This document shows positions 25,638 through 33,396 of a stretch of 64,000 nucleotides of DNA, piece after piece (position 1 is the first letter of the stretch; each line of letters opens with the position of its first letter). Below the pieces are notes generated by a model, which ran no database searches, was not told the DNA's origin, and worked only from the letters and a program-made list of their open reading frames with translations. Source of the DNA: Bradyrhizobium sp. CSA112 (lineage in GTDB: Bacteria; Pseudomonadota; Alphaproteobacteria; Rhizobiales; Xanthobacteraceae); NCBI RefSeq assembly GCF_029051645.1, contig NZ_JAACFS010000005.1, positions 1 to 64,000 on the forward strand. Reading direction: 5' to 3'. A program made the position numbers and the translations under genes.

Positions 25638-25673
25638 GCCTCAACCGCTGGCTCGCCGGCTTCTGAATGGAAA

Positions 25674-25712
25674 CGGCCCCAGCCAGACGGAAAGAAGCTG
25701 GGGCCGCCTTCT
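25674..25712 (+). terminator. Terminator hairpin
   Basis: CGGCCCCAGC and GCTGGGGCCG stems, downstream of the 70-residue gene. Confidence 0.7.
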
Positions 25713-25836
25713 TCCGGGGTGGGGCTTGGGGGCAAGTCCCCCGGAAGCTATGAAATGACTCCCCCAGCAGGCGCATGTTCCTCAGGTCTTGCCGCTTTCC
25801 CGATCAGTCTCAGCTAAAGACGCGGAAATAAGAAAA

Positions 25837-25949
25837 CGGCCCCGGAAACCTAGCTGGGGCCGCCACTTTCTCCCGGTTTGACTCCACAATCCCCAGGGAG
25901 CGACGGAATCGACTCTCGGCAAGGCTGCAGGTTCCTAAGGAAAGGGCCC
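25837..25949. repeat. Repeat R1, copy a
   Basis: A hairpin (CGGCCCC…GGGGCCG) runs into about 95 bases that are repeated at 34288-34384 with roughly 85% identity by eye. Shared blocks include CGCCACTTTCTCCCGGTTTG and GCTGCAGGTTCTTAAGG-like ends. Neither copy codes for protein. Confidence 0.75.
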
Positions 25950-26083
25950 GCGGGCTGGCGGGCTCAACGATCTTCCGCGTTCTGTTCACTATGGGGCAGA
26001 CGTTGCCACCGTTTCCCGCTTCGATCGGTAAGCCAGATGGGTACCCACTACCCTGTCTGGCTGTTCAGAAGGTAATACTTTGG

Positions 26084-26122
26084 ATGGCCTCAGCGCACCG
26101 CCGCGCGCTGGGGCCATTTTTA
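26084..26122 (+). terminator. Rho-independent terminator
   Basis: ATGGCCTCAGCGC and GCGCTGGGGCCAT stems followed by TTTTTA. Confidence 0.75.
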
Positions 26123-26222
26123 TTCTGCGCCAATCACCTCGTACTCAAAGGCCACGCCTTCGGGATCGTTTTCCGCGAACCACGTTTCAGCGGCGTCCGC
26201 ATGTGCGAACACGGGAGTGCAG
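26120..26222 (-). pseudogene. 'MTVL' family remnant, fused to ligase scrap
   Basis: FAHADAAETWFAENDPEGVA then FEYEVIGAE, to a stop at 26120. This is the C-terminal two thirds of the 48-residue protein at 27676-27822. Its start is replaced by the end of a DNA ligase fragment. Confidence 0.7.
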
Positions 26223-26491
26223 ACCGTTGAAATCGGAGATGCCGTCAACGCCCAGCGGGACAGCTTCGCCGTCGAGTACGAACGAACTATTCCGGCTACG
26301 TAACGCGGTGATGAGCGGAAACCGACCACTCCAATCGTGGCCGTTGCGAGTAAACAGGCGAACGCACTGTCCGTCCCTTTGGAGACGATCGGTCGATAGC
26401 CATCGTGCTTGATCTTGTGAATCCAATCGTTCCCGGTTGGAACCGTGTGCCCCCGGGTCGGAATGCATGGTTCGAATGCCGATTTTCGCAT
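26220..26491 (-). pseudogene. ATP-dependent DNA ligase N-terminal scrap 1
   Basis: MRKSAFEPCIPTRGHTVPTG then WIHKIKHDGYRPIV (ligase motif I, K-x-DG-x-R) in one frame. VRLFTRNGHDWS, FVLDGEAVPLGVDGISDFNG and LHS follow in another. It is the N-terminal third of a small ATP-dependent ligase of the LigD type, with a frameshift, joined to an unrelated small gene. A better-preserved relative is at 46071. Confidence 0.75.
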
Positions 26492-26550
26492 GCGGGAAAG
26501 AAAGATAGAGGGCGGTGCCCATTGCGGCAATTGAGGAAGCGGCAATTGAA

Positions 26551-26576
26551 GGAACGACCTCCAGGTCATTTCAGTT
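26551..26576 (+). promoter_or_regulatory. EcfG-like promoter (GGAAC-N17-AGTT)
   Basis: GGAAC at 26551, GTT at 26574, 30 bases before the microprotein start at 26606. Confidence 0.45.
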
Positions 26577-26605
26577 GACAATCAGCCTTAGTGGAGGACG
26601 GTGCC

Positions 26606-26731
26606 ATGCACGACGATAACAGCATCTTGCGCAATCCGGAACTTTGGTTAGCCGCTTTGGTTAGCTGCGGGCCGGCGGTTATAATCGCGACACTGATGAT
26701 CATGTCGCTGATCCAACGGCAGACCCCCTGA
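26606..26731 (+). CDS. Single-span membrane microprotein, 41 residues
   Basis: ATG 26606 with GGAGG eight bases upstream. MHDDNSILRNPELWLAALVS then CGPAVIIATLMIMSLIQRQT: a short polar start, one membrane helix and a three-residue basic/polar tail. Not a family I can name. It is one of about ten such proteins between 26 and 37 kb. Confidence 0.6.
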   Translation: MHDDNSILRNPELWLAALVSCGPAVIIATLMIMSLIQRQTP

Positions 26732-26822
26732 CCAGATTGCGCGAAATCGTTTCCGCGAGCCGGACCCAAGCTATCGTTGACAGTAAACCCTAGCCGCCGG
26801 GCGTCACGTGAGACGCCGTGGT

Positions 26823-26999
26823 TTAAAGCGGGGCAGTCGGAGTAGTGGAAATAACTATCGCTACAGCGGTACCGGCCGGATCATCCCTTTGAACTATTCT
26901 CGGACTCCACGGTCCGTACATCGACAAGACGGCTACCACGGCAATACCAGCGAGAGCGGCCATCAAGGTGTATCGGCGGCGATTGACGGCATCACGCAT
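26823..26999 (-). CDS. Single-span membrane microprotein, 58 residues
   Basis: ATG 26999 with GAGGAGA six bases upstream. MRDAVNRRRYTLMAALAGIA then VVAVLSMYGPWSPRIV: a basic start and one membrane helix (residues 11-28), then a polar tail outside the membrane. An EcfG-like promoter lies just upstream. Function unknown. Confidence 0.55.
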   Translation of the reverse strand: MRDAVNRRRYTLMAALAGIAVVAVLSMYGPWSPRIVQRDDPAGTAVAIVISTTPTAPL

Positions 27000-27029
27000 T
27001 TGTTTCTCCTCAGGCTCTGTCCTGAAAAT

Positions 27030-27054
27030 AACCGCCTCTAAATGGAAAGGTTCC
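27030..27054 (-). promoter_or_regulatory. EcfG-like promoter (GGAAC-N16-GGTT)
   Basis: On the minus strand GGAAC is at 27054-27050 and GGTT at 27033-27030, 31 bases before the 58-residue microprotein. Confidence 0.5.
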
Positions 27055-27183
27055 TCCCGAGGCCGTGCTCGAATGAAGCGGGACGGGCTTGACCCGTCGG
27101 CACCCGTCCGCAGACGGCGGCTGGCTCGCTATTGCTTCCGGGCGACCCGGTTCTTCGCCGATCTCGGAGCGCGGCTCCCAGCC

Positions 27184-27246
27184 CCTGAAAACGTTTGATT
27201 GGCCACAAAATCAAGGCCCGCCGGTTCACGCTGAGGGCCATTTTCG
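27184..27246. repeat. Repeat R4, copy a (terminator-containing)
   Basis: CTGAAAACGTTTGATT, then a spacer and GGCCCGCCGGTTCACGCT with a T-run. The same 65-base unit is at 28371-28437. It includes a hairpin that can end rightward transcripts. Confidence 0.7.
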
Positions 27247-27314
27247 TGTCAATCGGGCTCGATTTGATCGTGATTTAGATCAAGGGGTTTTATTGCGGCG
27301 GGAACGTTTATTGG

Positions 27315-27410
27315 ATGATGACGCGCAACACCCTCTACTTCCGGCTCTCGATGATCTGGCTGGCTCTACTACTGGCGGCCAGCGTCGCCATCGTCGCGTT
27401 GCTAGAATAG
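27315..27410 (+). CDS. Possible membrane microprotein, 31 residues
   Basis: MMTRNTLYFRLSMIWLALLL then AASVAIVALLE, one membrane helix after a short basic start. There is no strong ribosome site (GGGAACG at 12 bases), so this is only likely. Confidence 0.4.
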   Translation: MMTRNTLYFRLSMIWLALLLAASVAIVALLE

Positions 27411-27520
27411 GGCCGCCTCAGTCGGGTACCTATTTGCTTTGGCACAAACTGCACTGGCGCTTGCCACGATTTCCCGGGACACTAGCAGCGCGGCAATGTA
27501 GCCGACCGGAAATTGCGTGC

Positions 27521-27622
27521 GTGTCGTACTGGGAATGGGCAAGGCTGTTCGCGCTATCCATGGTGATGTCAGTCGCCATCACGGCTACGGCCGGTGCCGC
27601 TTTGTGGTTGATCTTGAAGTAA
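27521..27622 (+). CDS. Possible membrane microprotein, 33 residues
   Basis: GTG 27521: MSYWEWARLFALSMVMSVAI then TATAGAALWLILK. One membrane helix ending in LILK. The start codon is unusual and the ribosome site weak. A clear terminator follows at 27650. Confidence 0.35.
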   Translation: MSYWEWARLFALSMVMSVAITATAGAALWLILK

Positions 27623-27649
27623 AGGCCGGCTCACGCTGGCGGATGCTGT

Positions 27650-27677
27650 AAGGCCGCCTCAGTTGGCGGCCTCTTTC
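27650..27677 (+). terminator. Terminator hairpin between convergent small genes
   Basis: GGCCGCC-TCAGTT-GGCGGCC then TCTTTC. An almost identical hairpin stands at the same place beside the second cassette (34768-34796). Confidence 0.75.
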
Positions 27678-27822
27678 ATTCCAGAACCTCATACTCAAAG
27701 GCCACGCCTTCCGGATCGTTCTCCTCGAACCAGGCTTCCGTGGCATCGGTATTCGCAAACACCTTGACGTGCTCGGAATCGCCCACCTGCTTGCTGGTGT
27801 TGACGTAGATTAAGACCGTCAT
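27676..27822 (-). CDS. 'MTVL' small protein, 48 residues (cassette A)
   Basis: MTVLIYVNTSKQVGDSEHVK then VFANTDATEAWFEENDPEGV and AFEYEVLE. A soluble mini-protein that looks like one beta-alpha-beta unit: hydrophobic strand, acidic helix with W-F-x-E-N-D-P-E-G-V, and strand FEYEV. Its start overlaps the stop of the membrane protein upstream by ATGA, so the two are translated together. A frameshifted copy is at 34794-34939 and a fragment at 26120-26222. Function unknown. Confidence 0.75.
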   Translation of the reverse strand: MTVLIYVNTSKQVGDSEHVKVFANTDATEAWFEENDPEGVAFEYEVLE

Positions 27823-27992
27823 TGCGTTTCCTTGTCGGATAACTTCGGCCTGTCGTCCAAGGGGTCCTCGCTACTATCTACCTCACTTCGGCTAAATAAT
27901 GCGAGCCCGATAAGTCCGAGGATCAACAGGACGGTTCCGGTCACGATCAGCCAATGCGGGTATGCTAGGAATAAGTATAAGGCGTTCGTCAT
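27819..27992 (-). CDS. 'YPHWLIV' single-span membrane protein (cassette A)
   Basis: 57 residues from ATG 27992: MTNALYLFLAYPHWLIVTGT, VLLILGLIGLALFSRSEVDS then an acidic/basic tail. The 'YPHWLIV.G.VLL.LG..G.AL' membrane helix is shared with the protein at 34973-35236. Translation is coupled to the MTVL gene. The pairing of the same two families in both places suggests that they work together. Confidence 0.72.
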   Translation of the reverse strand: MTNALYLFLAYPHWLIVTGTVLLILGLIGLALFSRSEVDSSEDPLDDRPKLSDKETQ

Positions 27993-28090
27993 TTTCGCCT
28001 CGTTTCGCTGCAAATCGACCAGCGGCGGCAGGCGTGGGGCCCATTACCGGCGCGGCACCACAACTTCCTTAACGTCCTCGCGTTCCTCGG

Positions 28091-28282
28091 TTAGCGACCC
28101 CTAGCTACCGCCTTCGCCTTCTCCAGTGCAGTGTCACGATCCAACGTTTCCGGCCTCATCCGACGAGCCGGAATGTCGTCCCAATACAAGTACTGGCTGG
28201 GCCGACCGTCCGGGAATCGGACCTCAAAGCTCCCGCATCCGGGGACAGCCTCGTGCTTGAGAATGCGTACGCGCTCTGCCAT
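28091..28282 (-). CDS. Small conserved protein, 63 residues
   Basis: MAERVRILKHEAVPGCGSFE then VRFPDGRPSQYLYWDDIPAR, RMRPETLDRDTALEKAKAVA. A short beta hairpin (SFEVRF.DGRPS.Y.YWDD) plus helix, common in Bradyrhizobium as I recall. Function unknown. GAGATGGC surrounds the start; the ribosome site is weak. Confidence 0.7.
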   Translation of the reverse strand: MAERVRILKHEAVPGCGSFEVRFPDGRPSQYLYWDDIPARRMRPETLDRDTALEKAKAVARGR

Positions 28283-28370
28283 CTCGCAATATTAGCACTC
28301 TTATGCCCGCCGGCTGTGTTTCAAACTGAGCATGTGTCTGGCTATGCTCGGCAAACGGCTGGCCGGCATC

Positions 28371-28437
28371 TGAAAACGTTTGATTGCCGTAAATCAAAGG
28401 CCCGCCGGTTCACGCTAGCGGGCCTTTTCTTTCGGAC
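28371..28437. repeat. Repeat R4, copy b (terminator-containing)
   Basis: CTGAAAACGTTTGATTGCCG, then GGCCCGCCGGTTCACGCTAG, CGGGCC and TTTTCTTT. The hairpin GGCCCGC…GCGGGCC is complete here. Confidence 0.75.
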
Positions 28438-28487
28438 GGACGCTAGGCCGCGCAGCATCCTGGCGCGCTACGGCTTTCAGTTCATGC

Positions 28488-28586
28488 TTATTTCGCCTTT
28501 GGCTTTCGAAACAGAAGATAAAGGGAAAGCCTAAGTGCCAAGTATAGGGCTGCCGCAACGGCGACTGTCCAGACCAGCCATTCCAT
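28488..28586 (-). CDS. Single-span membrane microprotein, 32 residues
   Basis: MEWLVWTVAVAAALYLALRL then SLYLLFRKPKAK: one membrane helix from residue 2 and a basic tail. GGGGAAGGGA precedes ATG 28586. I recall similar short proteins (MEWLVW…ALYLALRL) in Bradyrhizobium. Confidence 0.55.
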   Translation of the reverse strand: MEWLVWTVAVAAALYLALRLSLYLLFRKPKAK

Positions 28587-28669
28587 AATTTCCCTTCCCC
28601 CGAAGTGGAGGCGAATCCTGGCACCGCAAGCTACCAAGGGGTCGGCAGCCAAATGGTTCCTATCCCGGC

Positions 28670-28855
28670 CTAGCCAGTCCCCACGCGTCTATCTTCGAAG
28701 AGCGGCCTGATATCGGCGCCGCGATGGCCGCAGACTTGGCAAATTCTCACCGGCATCTGTACGATCGTTAATTGCAGGTTGCTACGCATGGCCCAATCGC
28801 GGAAACCCGCCGATCTCAACCCGGCCGGTTTCTGCATGGCGCGCAATTCTGCCAA
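28670..28855 (-). pseudogene. Zinc-ribbon remnant
   Basis: The end reads PVRICQVCGHRGADIRPLFE then DRRVGTG. This is the second half of a small zinc-ribbon protein (C-x-x-CG-x-RGADIRP). The first C-x-x-C is not found, and the frame upstream (MAELRAMQKPAGLRSAGFRD) lacks family likeness, so a frameshift or deletion is likely. Confidence 0.4.
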
Positions 28856-28943
28856 GAATCACACCCAGCCTGAATAGGCCATTCCGGTGGGTGACCCGAG
28901 TGGTAAGGCCCGGCGCGTGTCGTCCGGCAACGTCGTGCGCCGC

Positions 28944-29190
28944 TAGGGTTCTAGTTGGTTCTGTCGATTCAATCTGAACCAAACGTTCATCACCGGCCCC
29001 GCGTCGTCTCGAACCTGAATGGTAATCCGATCTATCGACGCGACAGCGGATTCGAGCAAGGAGTCTCGGGCCATGTCGATCAAGGATCGCGCGGCCTCGA
29101 CCTGCACTGCGTGGGTGTCGCTAAATTCGCGTCCCTCATCATCAACGAGGAACCCGCTCCATCTAGGAAGTCAAAGTAGTAGCGCGGCAT
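28944..29190 (-). pseudogene. DUF6894 protein, frameshifted
   Basis: MPRYYFDFLDGAGSSLM in the first frame; DDEGREFSDTHAVQVEAARS, LIDMARDSLLES and ITIQVRDDAGPVMNVWFRLN in the next, to TAG 28944. A one-base change near 29135 restores a complete protein. Confidence 0.75.
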
Positions 29191-29224
29191 CTCTGCCTCC
29201 AGTGAGCTTCCAAGCGTGAGGCAG

Positions 29225-29455
29225 TTAGTACATTCCTATTGTGCAGGTCGCAATCCCGGCGAGCGCAGCCACTCGCTCATATGCGAGCCAGCCAGTCTCT
29301 GCCTGCCGCGCCCTACGCAAGATTTCCTCACGGAGCGCGCCGTGTGGAAGCAACTTGGCTTGCTCTCGCAAGCGCTTTGCTTCGTCGGCGAGACGTCCCT
29401 CAAGAGATTGGGTTTGCTTGAAGCGTCGACGTTTGATGATCATACGCGGGTCCAT
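29225..29455 (-). pseudogene. Small coiled-coil protein ('WLxSPGL' family), frameshifted end
   Basis: MDPRMIIKRRRFKQTQSLEG, RLADEAKRLREQAKLLPHGA and LREEILRRARQAETG, then the expected GSHMSEWLRSPGLRPAQ lies in another frame. The protein is still readable but with a wrong last 20 residues. The first 55 residues are an amphipathic coiled coil. Confidence 0.6.
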
Positions 29456-29779
29456 TCAGTTAAAAAGGGCGGTCGCGCGACGGTCGCATTGTCGACGGGG
29501 ATGAATGCTCAGGTCCGCGCGGGTGGATGAGGGAAGTGTGCTCCGGAAACATCCCGCCGGACACAACAAAGGTTAGTCTGCCCAACCCGATATTTTCGCT
29601 CTACAGGCTGAACTTTCTCGGAATTACTCAAGTGTTTCCCATTGGGCCAAACACTCAAAATGAGACCAACAGGGATTTTGCGCCGCCGCAGCTGTGCCAC
29701 GCTTCCCAGCGGAATCGCACATCGCGTCGGGCCGCCTCGAATGTTTCCAACATCGGTTTGGCGAGCGCAACCAGATTTA

Positions 29780-29804
29780 GGAACAAAGCGCACAACGTGC
29801 CGTT
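29780..29804 (+). promoter_or_regulatory. EcfG-type promoter (GGAAC-N16-CGTT)
   Basis: GGAAC at 29780, CGTT at 29801, 34 bases before the catalase-fusion start. Confidence 0.75.
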
Positions 29805-29838
29805 CGGGACTCATCATCCCAACCTTCGAGGCCATCCC

Positions 29839-31107
29839 ATGTATCACCACGTCAAGAAACTGATGTTCACCGTTCGTGTCGATGAACCCGACCCGCGCTT
29901 TGGCAATATGCTCCTTGAACAGTTCGGCGGCGCCAATGGCGAATTGGCGGCCGCGATGCAGTATTCGATACAGGGGCTCAATTGCGAGGATCCGGACCGC
30001 AAGGACCTGTTGATGGACATCGGCACCGAGGAACTGAGCCATCTTGAAATAGTCGGCACGCTGGCGCGAATGCACCTCAAGCCGATGAAGTTCGACCGGC
30101 AGGCGGCTGAAGCCGATCCGTTGATCGCGATTGCGGGCGGCGGCGGCGTAAATCTGTTCAATTCGCAAGGCAACGCTTGGACCGCCGATTATCTGAAGAT
30201 CACCGGCGAACTCGACGTCGACCTGCGCAGCAACATCGCGGCCGAGGCGCGCGCCAAGATCGTCTACGAACGGCTGATCAATTTCTGCGACGACGCCGGC
30301 ACCAAGGACGCGCTGCAGTTCCTGATGACCCGGGAAATCACCCACATGAAGGCGTTCTCGCTGGCCCTTGAAAGCATGAGCAAGCCCGCCTTCAGCATCG
30401 GCCGCATCGCACCGACGCCCGGGCTGGTGGACCAGTTCTTCAATGATTCCACCGGAACCGGTGAGCATGGCGAGATCGACACCCGCGGGCCGTGGAACGA
30501 AGGTAACGGCTGGGTATTCACGGAATCTCCGGCAATTCAAGCCGAACCCGGAGCCGCCCGCGCAATCGTCACGGAAAGTTCGCCGCAAGCCGACGAGGCC
30601 GGGCTGGACGATCTTTTGATCGACGAGCTTCGCGACATTCTGCATGCGGAAAAGCAGCTTACCAAGGCGCTGCCGAAAATGGCCGAGGCGGCGCGCTTCG
30701 ATCAGCTCCGTGAGCTGTTCGAGCAGCATCTCGTCGAGACCGAAAACCAGATCGAGCGCATCAACGAATGTTTCGAACTGCTTGGCAAGACAGCCCGTGC
30801 GAAACCTTGCAAGGGCATGATGGGGTTGGTCGAAGAAGGCCAGGAGGTCATGGCCGAGGGCGAGGAAAAGAAGGACGCCGCCGCCGACCTCGCGCTCATC
30901 GGTGCCGCGCAGCGCGTTGAGCACTACGAGATGTCCGCCTACACAACCGCGAAAAATCTCGCCCAGCAACTGCGCCACAGCGCGGTGGTCGCCTTACTGT
31001 CGAAGTCACTTGCCGAAGAAGAGAACTCCGATCAGCTCTTGAACCAAGTTGCGAGGTCACTGATGTCGGTGGCAAGGATGCCCTCCGTGGTCGAACAAAC
31101 GGAATAA
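29839..31107 (+). CDS. Manganese catalase fused to a C-terminal DUF892 domain
   Basis: 422 residues from ATG 29839. Residues 1-235 are a Mn-catalase (2 H2O2 to 2 H2O + O2). Metal ligands are visible as Glu in QFGGANGELAAAMQYSIQGL, Glu-x-x-His in GTEELSHLEIVG, Glu in AEARAKIVYERL, and Glu/His in MTREITHMKAF. A linker of about 30 residues (GWVFTESPAIQAEPGAARAI) joins it to a full DUF892 unit at about 255-410 (DDLLIDELRDILHAEKQLTK; VEHYEMSAYTTAKNLAQQLR). Mn-catalases are usually 270-300 residues without this domain. Two ferritin-like di-metal bundles in one chain suggest linked peroxide removal and metal or oxidant handling, which is inference. The EcfG promoter upstream fits oxidative stress. 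Confidence 0.9.
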   Translation: MYHHVKKLMFTVRVDEPDPRFGNMLLEQFGGANGELAAAMQYSIQGLNCEDPDRKDLLMDIGTEELSHLEIVGTLARMHLKPMKFDRQAAEADPLIAIAGGGGVNLFNSQGNAWTADYLKITGELDVDLRSNIAAEARAKIVYERLINFCDDAGTKDALQFLMTREITHMKAFSLALESMSKPAFSIGRIAPTPGLVDQFFNDSTGTGEHGEIDTRGPWNEGNGWVFTESPAIQAEPGAARAIVTESSPQADEAGLDDLLIDELRDILHAEKQLTKALPKMAEAARFDQLRELFEQHLVETENQIERINECFELLGKTARAKPCKGMMGLVEEGQEVMAEGEEKKDAAADLALIGAAQRVEHYEMSAYTTAKNLAQQLRHSAVVALLSKSLAEEENSDQLLNQVARSLMSVARMPSVVEQTE

Positions 31108-31436
31108 TTCCTGGAACGAGTCGGGAAGGCCCTTTCGTCTGCATAGCCGCAAGAGCCGCTTTGAGCGATAGCACCGGCCAGACTGGCTTGGGGTTCGTGC
31201 GAATTTCCGCCAGCTTATGGGCCGGACGCGACGAGGGAAATACTGCGCTTCTTCCTTGAACATTCGCTTCCGCACTAGGCCCGGCCAGCTGTTGCCCCCG
31301 TCGCAACTTACTTCTCCCTCAAGTCGCGTGACGGTAAGGATTCGAAATGTTAGCGTCCAATTGCGAGATGAGTTGCGTATCTCGATGCCTAGCTCCGTGC
31401 GTGCGCCCGGTTCGGCCAAGCAGACCGAATGTTCCG

Positions 31437-31651
31437 ATCCTACGGCTCAACAGCGTAAGCGCGTCAAACATAAAGCGACATTTGAAGCGCAATTAGCGGA
31501 AGAAGCATAGAAGTTCAAAGAGGCGGCCGAACTCCAACCTCTCGGCAGCATGGCGCGAGAACTGCTTTTGCGCCGGGCCGCGAGAAAATCGGCTGCCAAG
31601 AAATTCAAGGGCGTACGGGTCGAGAAAGGACCACGGTCGAGGGAAACCTGA
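31437..31651 (+). pseudogene. Small coiled-coil protein ('WLxSPGL' family), nonsense mutation
   Basis: QQRKRVKHKATFEAQLAEEA, a TAG stop, then KFKEAAELQPLGSMARELLL and RRAARKSAAKKFKGVRVEKG. The stop falls in the middle of the amphipathic helix. The expected WL-SPGL end is replaced by a basic KFKGVRVEK tail, which also occurs near 7310-7350. Confidence 0.5.
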
Positions 31652-31723
31652 CCAGATACCTTTCTTGGCGGGACCCTGTGGATCGTCGCCCAACCGCAGG
31701 GCACCTATGTGGTCTTTGGCGTA

Positions 31724-31748
31724 GGAACTCGGTCAACGTTGGCACGTT
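31724..31748 (+). promoter_or_regulatory. EcfG-type promoter (GGAAC-N16-CGTT)
   Basis: GGAAC at 31724, CGTT at 31745, nine bases before the start of the 72-residue gene. If the spacing to the start is right, the message would be nearly leaderless. Confidence 0.6.
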
Positions 31749-31757
31749 CAAACGTTC

Positions 31758-31976
31758 ATGACAAACGACGACACTCCCACTCCCGTGCCGACCGCGGGCG
31801 CCGAGCAAAGGATCGACAACGCTGTGGATGCCATTCGCAGCATGTCCCAGAACCTCGCCGACGAAGTCGCGCCTCGTCGCGGGTGGCTCGAGAGGTTGAG
31901 CGCGGCTACACGGGAGGCGCCCATCCAGTCGTTAGCTATTGCATTCCTGATTGGGGTGCTGCTGACGCGCCGATGA
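31758..31976 (+). CDS. ElaB/YqjD-like tail-anchored protein, 72 residues
   Basis: MTNDDTPTPVPTAGAEQRID, NAVDAIRSMSQNLADEVAPR, then LERLSAATREAPIQSLAIAF LIGVLLTRR. A helical cytoplasmic part is followed by one C-terminal membrane helix ending in RR. This is the layout of ElaB/YqjD/DUF883 proteins that attach ribosomes to the membrane in stationary phase; likeness is of layout only. No clear ribosome site is seen, in line with a very short leader from the promoter at 31724. Its last 45 bases overlap the decayed ligase on the other strand. Confidence 0.65.
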   Translation: MTNDDTPTPVPTAGAEQRIDNAVDAIRSMSQNLADEVAPRRGWLERLSAATREAPIQSLAIAFLIGVLLTRR

Positions 31977-32882
31977 ACAAGTATTTGGGATGCTCGAAAG
32001 CATTTCGGGCTCGACCCAGATCGCCTTGTGCGCGATCTTCTTTGCGTAAGGCTGGGTTTTGCGGATCAGCGGCGTCAGGCGCTTGCGAAGGTTAGCGGCC
32101 GACTTATCGAATCCATGGTCGACCTTGCCGGCATAGACCAGGTCATTGCCCTTGCGGCGGCCGACATAGATGCCGTCCCAATCGTTGCCTTCGAGCGAAA
32201 ATCCGGCGATGGTCAGCGTCTCGCGCTGCGCGCAGGTTTTCTTGACCCAGTCTCGGCCGCGGCCGGAAGGATAGCGGCTGTCGCGCACCTTGGAGACGAC
32301 ACCTTCCAGTCCGACCTTGCAGGCGTGTTCGAACATCTCCTTACCGTCGACTTCAAAACTTTCACTGAACTGGAGGTCGGTGCCATCAATGGTCTTTTTT
32401 GAGGAGCGCCTTGCGCTCGATCAGCGGCAAGCTTCGCAAATCGTAGCCGTTGAGGTAAAGCAGATCGAACGCGACCAGCATGATCTTGCGCGATTTCCCT
32501 TCAGCTCATTTTGCAGGAGGTCCGAGAAATCGGTGGTGCCGTTGCCGGAAGGGACGACGACTTCGCCGTCGACGATCGCGCTTCCGGCCGCGATGTGCCA
32601 GGCGTCGTCCGCAATCTTGCGGAAGCGCTTTGTCCAGTCGTTGCCTCGGCGGGTGAAAACCTTGACCGCCTTGACTGCCTTGTTCACCAGGTGCACTTGG
32701 ACGCGGTAGCCATCGAACTTGATCTCATGGATCCAGCGCTCGCCGGATGGCACTTTCTCAACCGACGTGGCCAGCGTGGGCTCGACGAATCCGGGGAAGG
32801 GCGCCTTCACGGCGATCGCCGCCGCCTTCTTGCGCTGAAACGCCACGCCGCAAACTCCACTAAACAAAACAGGTCGGTTCAA
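31932..32882 (-). pseudogene. LigD-type ATP-dependent DNA ligase, two frameshifts
   Basis: Frame one (32882 to about 32490) has WIHEIKFDGYRVQVHL (motif I, catalytic Lys) and SAIVDGEVVVPSGNGTTDFS. The second frame gives MLVAFDLLYLNGYDLRSLPL. The third (from about 32393, at a run of T/A) has EVDGKEMFEHACKVGLEGVV, SKVRDSRYPSGRGRDWVKKT and the OB-fold part to KIAHKAIWVEPEM. Such ligases seal double-strand breaks in non-homologous end joining with Ku. The C-terminal end is also lost at 31932. No Ku gene is in the window. Confidence 0.85.
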
Positions 32883-32927
32883 ACTGACGGCAGTCGGATC
32901 GTTCCGACAGAGCGGTAGGAACTTTAC

Positions 32928-32952
32928 CTATTTTTCCCGGTTTTTGAAGCAA
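32928..32952 (+). promoter_or_regulatory. EcfG-like promoter (GGAAC-N16-GGTT)
   Basis: GGAAC at 32928, GGTT at 32949, 46 bases before the intact 'NQFN' gene. The broken paralogue at 10381 also has an EcfG-type site in front of it. Confidence 0.55.
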
Positions 32953-32998
32953 ACCGGGGCGGGTGTATGTGAGCGCCCTCTTATCGGCTTAAGACGCG

Positions 32999-33259
32999 AT
33001 GGAGCACACTCTAGTCAGACGTGACCAATTCAATATCTCTCCGCAGGGTATTGTTCATAAGCCGACCGATGCGGCATTTACGCCGGATCCTTCGGATCCC
33101 TATTCAGGAATAGTGCGGTTGGGCCAGCTTAGTAGCACCCCTCCTAATGGGAGTGGCTTCAACGCTGACGACGTACAGAGAATTATGCGTCAGCTTTGGC
33201 TCGACTACGTCGCCAACAACCCTGAACTCTTCAAGGGCGCGGGCGGAAAGACAGGATAA
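32999..33259 (+). CDS. 'DQFN..PQG.VHKP' small protein, intact copy
   Basis: 86 residues: MEHTLVRRDQFNISPQGIVH, KPTDAAFTPDPSDPYSGIVR, then NADDVQRIMRQLWLDYVANN PELF. It is soluble, with a proline-rich first half and one helix at the end. The damaged paralogue at 10381-10627 aligns from end to end. Function unknown. The start ATG 32999 has no clear ribosome site. Confidence 0.7.
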   Translation: MEHTLVRRDQFNISPQGIVHKPTDAAFTPDPSDPYSGIVRLGQLSSTPPNGSGFNADDVQRIMRQLWLDYVANNPELFKGAGGKTG

Positions 33260-33396
33260 GGCGCTGCGGCCCTGCGGTCAGGACTTCGGCACATCATATC
33301 ATTTACCATGAGGGGGCTGGTCGGACGCGGTTCGGGGACAAGTGGCAATAGGTCGCGTTTATGGATGAGGGGAGGGATGAGGAGCAGGAGGCTTAC

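Noticed and set aside
29509..30978. 489-codon open frame on the minus strand
   Set aside because: It lies wholly opposite the Mn-catalase/DUF892 gene, has no family likeness, and is the usual result of GC-rich codon use.
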